This document shows positions 7,115 to 8,832 of a stretch of 8,832 bases of DNA, in pieces. The notes under the pieces were generated by a model. It searched no databases and was not told the DNA's origin. It was given only the letters and a program-made list of their open reading frames with translations. This stretch comes from Lachnospiraceae bacterium UBA6452. GTDB lineage: Bacteria > Bacillota > Clostridia > Lachnospirales > Lachnospiraceae. The stretch spans positions 1 to 8,832 of the forward strand of contig DJNY01000056.1 of the NCBI GenBank assembly GCA_002441865.1. Reading direction: 5' to 3'. Position 1 is the first letter of the stretch. Every line of letters begins with the position of its first letter. The translations under genes were made by a program, and so were the position numbers.

Positions 7115-7143
7115 TTGCGTACATTGCAAATTTATTATATATA
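7115..7143 (+). promoter_or_regulatory. Candidate promoter of the PucR-family regulator
   Basis: TTGCGT (7115-7120) and TATATA (7138-7143) are 17 bp apart upstream of the regulator. The region 7131-7162 is almost pure A/T, so several other -10 choices exist and none stands out. The -35 overlaps the additional half-site, which would allow the regulator to affect its own transcription. Confidence 0.3.
7117..7126 (+). promoter_or_regulatory. Additional half-site resembling one dyad arm
   Basis: GCGTACATTG matches GTGCACATTG of the dyad (7085-7094) at eight of ten positions in the same orientation. The two copies end 32 bp apart, about three helical turns. It lies between the dyad and the regulator gene and could allow a second protomer to bind or mediate autoregulation. 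The match is short, so chance similarity is possible. Confidence 0.35.
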
Positions 7144-7180
7144 TATAAATTATATTATTATAGAAAGGGAAGTTACTGAT

Positions 7181-8809
7181 ATGAACACTACGATCAGCTG
7201 GCTCGAAAAACAAGCTTCTACATTTGGTTTTAAATTAGTAGCAGGAAAAAAAGGAAGTTCAAATACGATAACAGGTGTCAATATTATGGACAATCCGGAT
7301 ACTATTCGTTTCCTTGTTGGTGGAGAGCTTATTCTTTCTACCGGATATTTTCTCAAGGAAGATCCTTCTTTGTGTCAGGACTTTATCAAAGAACTGCATT
7401 ACAAAAGATGTGCCGGTCTTGTTATTGCATTAAAACGCTATTTAAATGAGATTCCTCAGAATATGATCAACGATGCGAACCAGTTGGGATTTCCTATTCT
7501 GATCGTTTCCTATGAAAGCAATTTCTCACAGATCAGCCGCATTGTATATGCAAGCATCCTGCAGGATGAATTGATGGATGCAGACCGGCTTTACAAGATG
7601 TATCACAAATTCAATTCCAGCCTGTCACATGAGCATTCTCTCGTAGATGTTCTGAATAATATTGAGAAAGTTACGGGATTTCCCCTCATATTGACAAATG
7701 AGACTTTTGAACTCCTGTATTATTCCCCGGGAGCATTTAATCTGTGTCACCACGAAGATACTCTGCTTCCGTTTGAGAAAAAACTTTGCGAGGATATTTT
7801 ATCCACTTTTGCGTGTAACCGTTTTGAAGTGATTACCCGTTTCGACAAGGTTATTTTCAGTCTGACAAGTGAATCCCGTTTATTGGGGTTCATCTGTTTT
7901 CTGAATACAGCAACCGGATTTAACAGCATTTTATATAATTTTGCATATAGTATTCTGCCCCTCATTGCCATTGAAACAATTAATGAACAAATACGACAGG
8001 AGACATCCCGTCAGGGACAGAACAGTTTCCTGAGAAATATGCTTTCCGGAGAACTGACAGAATCCGAGATCAAACTGCAATGTGAAATATATGGATTTTC
8101 ACCGTTTGCCAACAGAATTTGTATTGTTCTGCAGCCTGATTTTCATATTGATACTGCACAGGATGAAAAAAATCAGATATTTGATCAATATACCCATTAT
8201 ATTAAGCATTTATCTTCTCTTCATCAATGTACAGTATACCATTACCACGACGACAATAATATTATTATCCTTATGCTTTTTACATCCGATTCACAGCAAA
8301 AGATATATGAAACAGCCTATAAATATATTGAGAAGCTGGCAGAACAGGCTGCCAATGGTATATTATCCTGTCACATTGGAGTCAGTGAGATTTTAACGGG
8401 CATTACTACACTGAAATCAAGTTATTATGAAGCGCTACAATCATTAAGTCTTGGCAGAAGGCTGGAGCCTGAAAAAAATATTTATCATTATTCTGACAAT
8501 CTGCTATATCATCTGGTAGCAGAATTGCCGACCCAATCCTATATAAACGAAAGCTATGTCCGTCATTTGTATCCTCTTATCCATTTTGATGAGGAGCATC
8601 ATACGGATCTTTTGACCACACTTTACGTTTATTTAAAAAATGACTGCAGTATAAAGGATTCCTCTACGGAGCTTTTTATCCATCGTAATACAATGGCTTC
8701 CCGGCTTGATAAGATCACTGAACTATTACCGGATTTTGATCTGAATAACTTTGAGGACAAGACCATTTTATATATTGCATTTCATATCAGTAAGCTAATA
8801 AATATTTAA
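7181..8809 (+). CDS. PucR-family transcriptional regulator
   Basis: This 542-residue regulator has the full PucR architecture. Residues about 8-127 form the N-terminal PucR ligand-sensing domain, with the typical FLVGGELILSTGYFL and the IP...GFPILIV pattern. A middle region of about 135-290 could be a sensor-like linker, and about 295-425 fits the GGDEF-like CdaR domain. The C-terminal helix-turn-helix (about 475-535) contains HRNTMASRLDKI at 501-512. Family members, such as Bacillus PucR, activate purine and other nitrogen-compound catabolic genes on sensing a pathway metabolite. Divergent placement next to the catabolic operon and a dyad near -43 support that role here. The ATG at 7181 has GGGAAG eight bases upstream; the longer frame starting at 7076 would translate promoter sequence and is rejected. 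A following gene begins 20 bp after the stop. The effector is unknown. Confidence 0.92.
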   Translation: MNTTISWLEKQASTFGFKLVAGKKGSSNTITGVNIMDNPDTIRFLVGGELILSTGYFLKEDPSLCQDFIKELHYKRCAGLVIALKRYLNEIPQNMINDANQLGFPILIVSYESNFSQISRIVYASILQDELMDADRLYKMYHKFNSSLSHEHSLVDVLNNIEKVTGFPLILTNETFELLYYSPGAFNLCHHEDTLLPFEKKLCEDILSTFACNRFEVITRFDKVIFSLTSESRLLGFICFLNTATGFNSILYNFAYSILPLIAIETINEQIRQETSRQGQNSFLRNMLSGELTESEIKLQCEIYGFSPFANRICIVLQPDFHIDTAQDEKNQIFDQYTHYIKHLSSLHQCTVYHYHDDNNIIILMLFTSDSQQKIYETAYKYIEKLAEQAANGILSCHIGVSEILTGITTLKSSYYEALQSLSLGRRLEPEKNIYHYSDNLLYHLVAELPTQSYINESYVRHLYPLIHFDEEHHTDLLTTLYVYLKNDCSIKDSSTELFIHRNTMASRLDKITELLPDFDLNNFEDKTILYIAFHISKLINI

Positions 8810-8815
8810 TTTCAT

Positions 8816-8832
8816 GGGAGGATACAGCTATG
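8816..8832 (+). CDS. Start of a downstream gene, only RBS and ATG visible
   Basis: GGGAGG at 8816-8821 is followed after eight bases by an ATG at 8830-8832, which is the last codon of the window. The spacing is ideal and the site lies 6 bp after the regulator's stop, so a gene co-transcribed with the regulator is likely. Nothing can be said about its product; a transporter or a further pathway enzyme would fit. Confidence 0.5.

Noticed and set aside
7076..7180. Upstream extension of the regulator to an ATG at 7076
   Set aside because: The extra 35 residues come from the dyad and AT-rich promoter region and do not fit the PucR domain start. The ATG at 7181 has its own ribosome binding site.
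1..8832. Mobile elements, CRISPR arrays, tRNA or rRNA genes
   Set aside because: No transposase, integrase, spaced direct repeats or RNA gene sequence could be recognised on either strand.

Overview
The window looks like a piece of chromosome from an anaerobic member of the Clostridia, plausibly a gut Lachnospiraceae-type organism. The base composition is moderately AT-rich, the Shine-Dalgarno sequences are strong (AAGGAGGT and GGGGAGGTGG types), an ETF subunit sits beside a flavin-dependent amine-type oxidoreductase, and the regulator is of the PucR type. The taxon is inferred from style and gene content; nothing in the window fixes it.

The layout is two divergent transcription units around a 200-bp control region (6981-7180). 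Leftward, on the minus strand, are six tightly packed genes: a hydantoin/allantoin racemase-like protein (6231-6980), an allantoinase/dihydropyrimidinase-like cyclic amidohydrolase (4814-6217), two tandem paralogous TRZ/ATZ-type amidohydrolases (3310-4794 and 1745-3268), a DAO-fold FAD-dependent oxidoreductase (559-1725), and the ETF beta subunit, cut by the left edge (1-548). Gaps are only 10-41 bp, and two stop codons overlap the next Shine-Dalgarno, so this is almost certainly one operon that continues leftward, probably into etfA. Rightward is a full-length PucR-family activator (7181-8809), followed by the ribosome binding site and bare ATG of another gene at the right edge.

The control region holds a good sigma-A-like promoter for the catabolic operon (TTGAGA, 17 bp, TAAAAT on the minus strand). 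A perfect 8+8 dyad overlaps its -35 and is centred near -43, a typical class II activator position. There is also an extra half-site 32 bp further upstream, and a 13-bp leader hairpin followed by a T-rich tract just before the first ribosome binding site.

Taken together, the genes suggest an inducible catabolic pathway for a nitrogen-rich heterocycle. One or two deaminase-type hydrolases would act on a cyclic amidine or aminated ring, a racemase would interconvert enantiomers of a hydantoin-like intermediate, the cyclic amidohydrolase would open the ring, and the flavoenzyme would oxidise an amine-type product and pass electrons to ETF instead of oxygen. The substrate is not determined by the sequence. 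The combination does not match the textbook allantoin route or the described anaerobic urate cluster as far as can be seen here, and it is the main point of interest.
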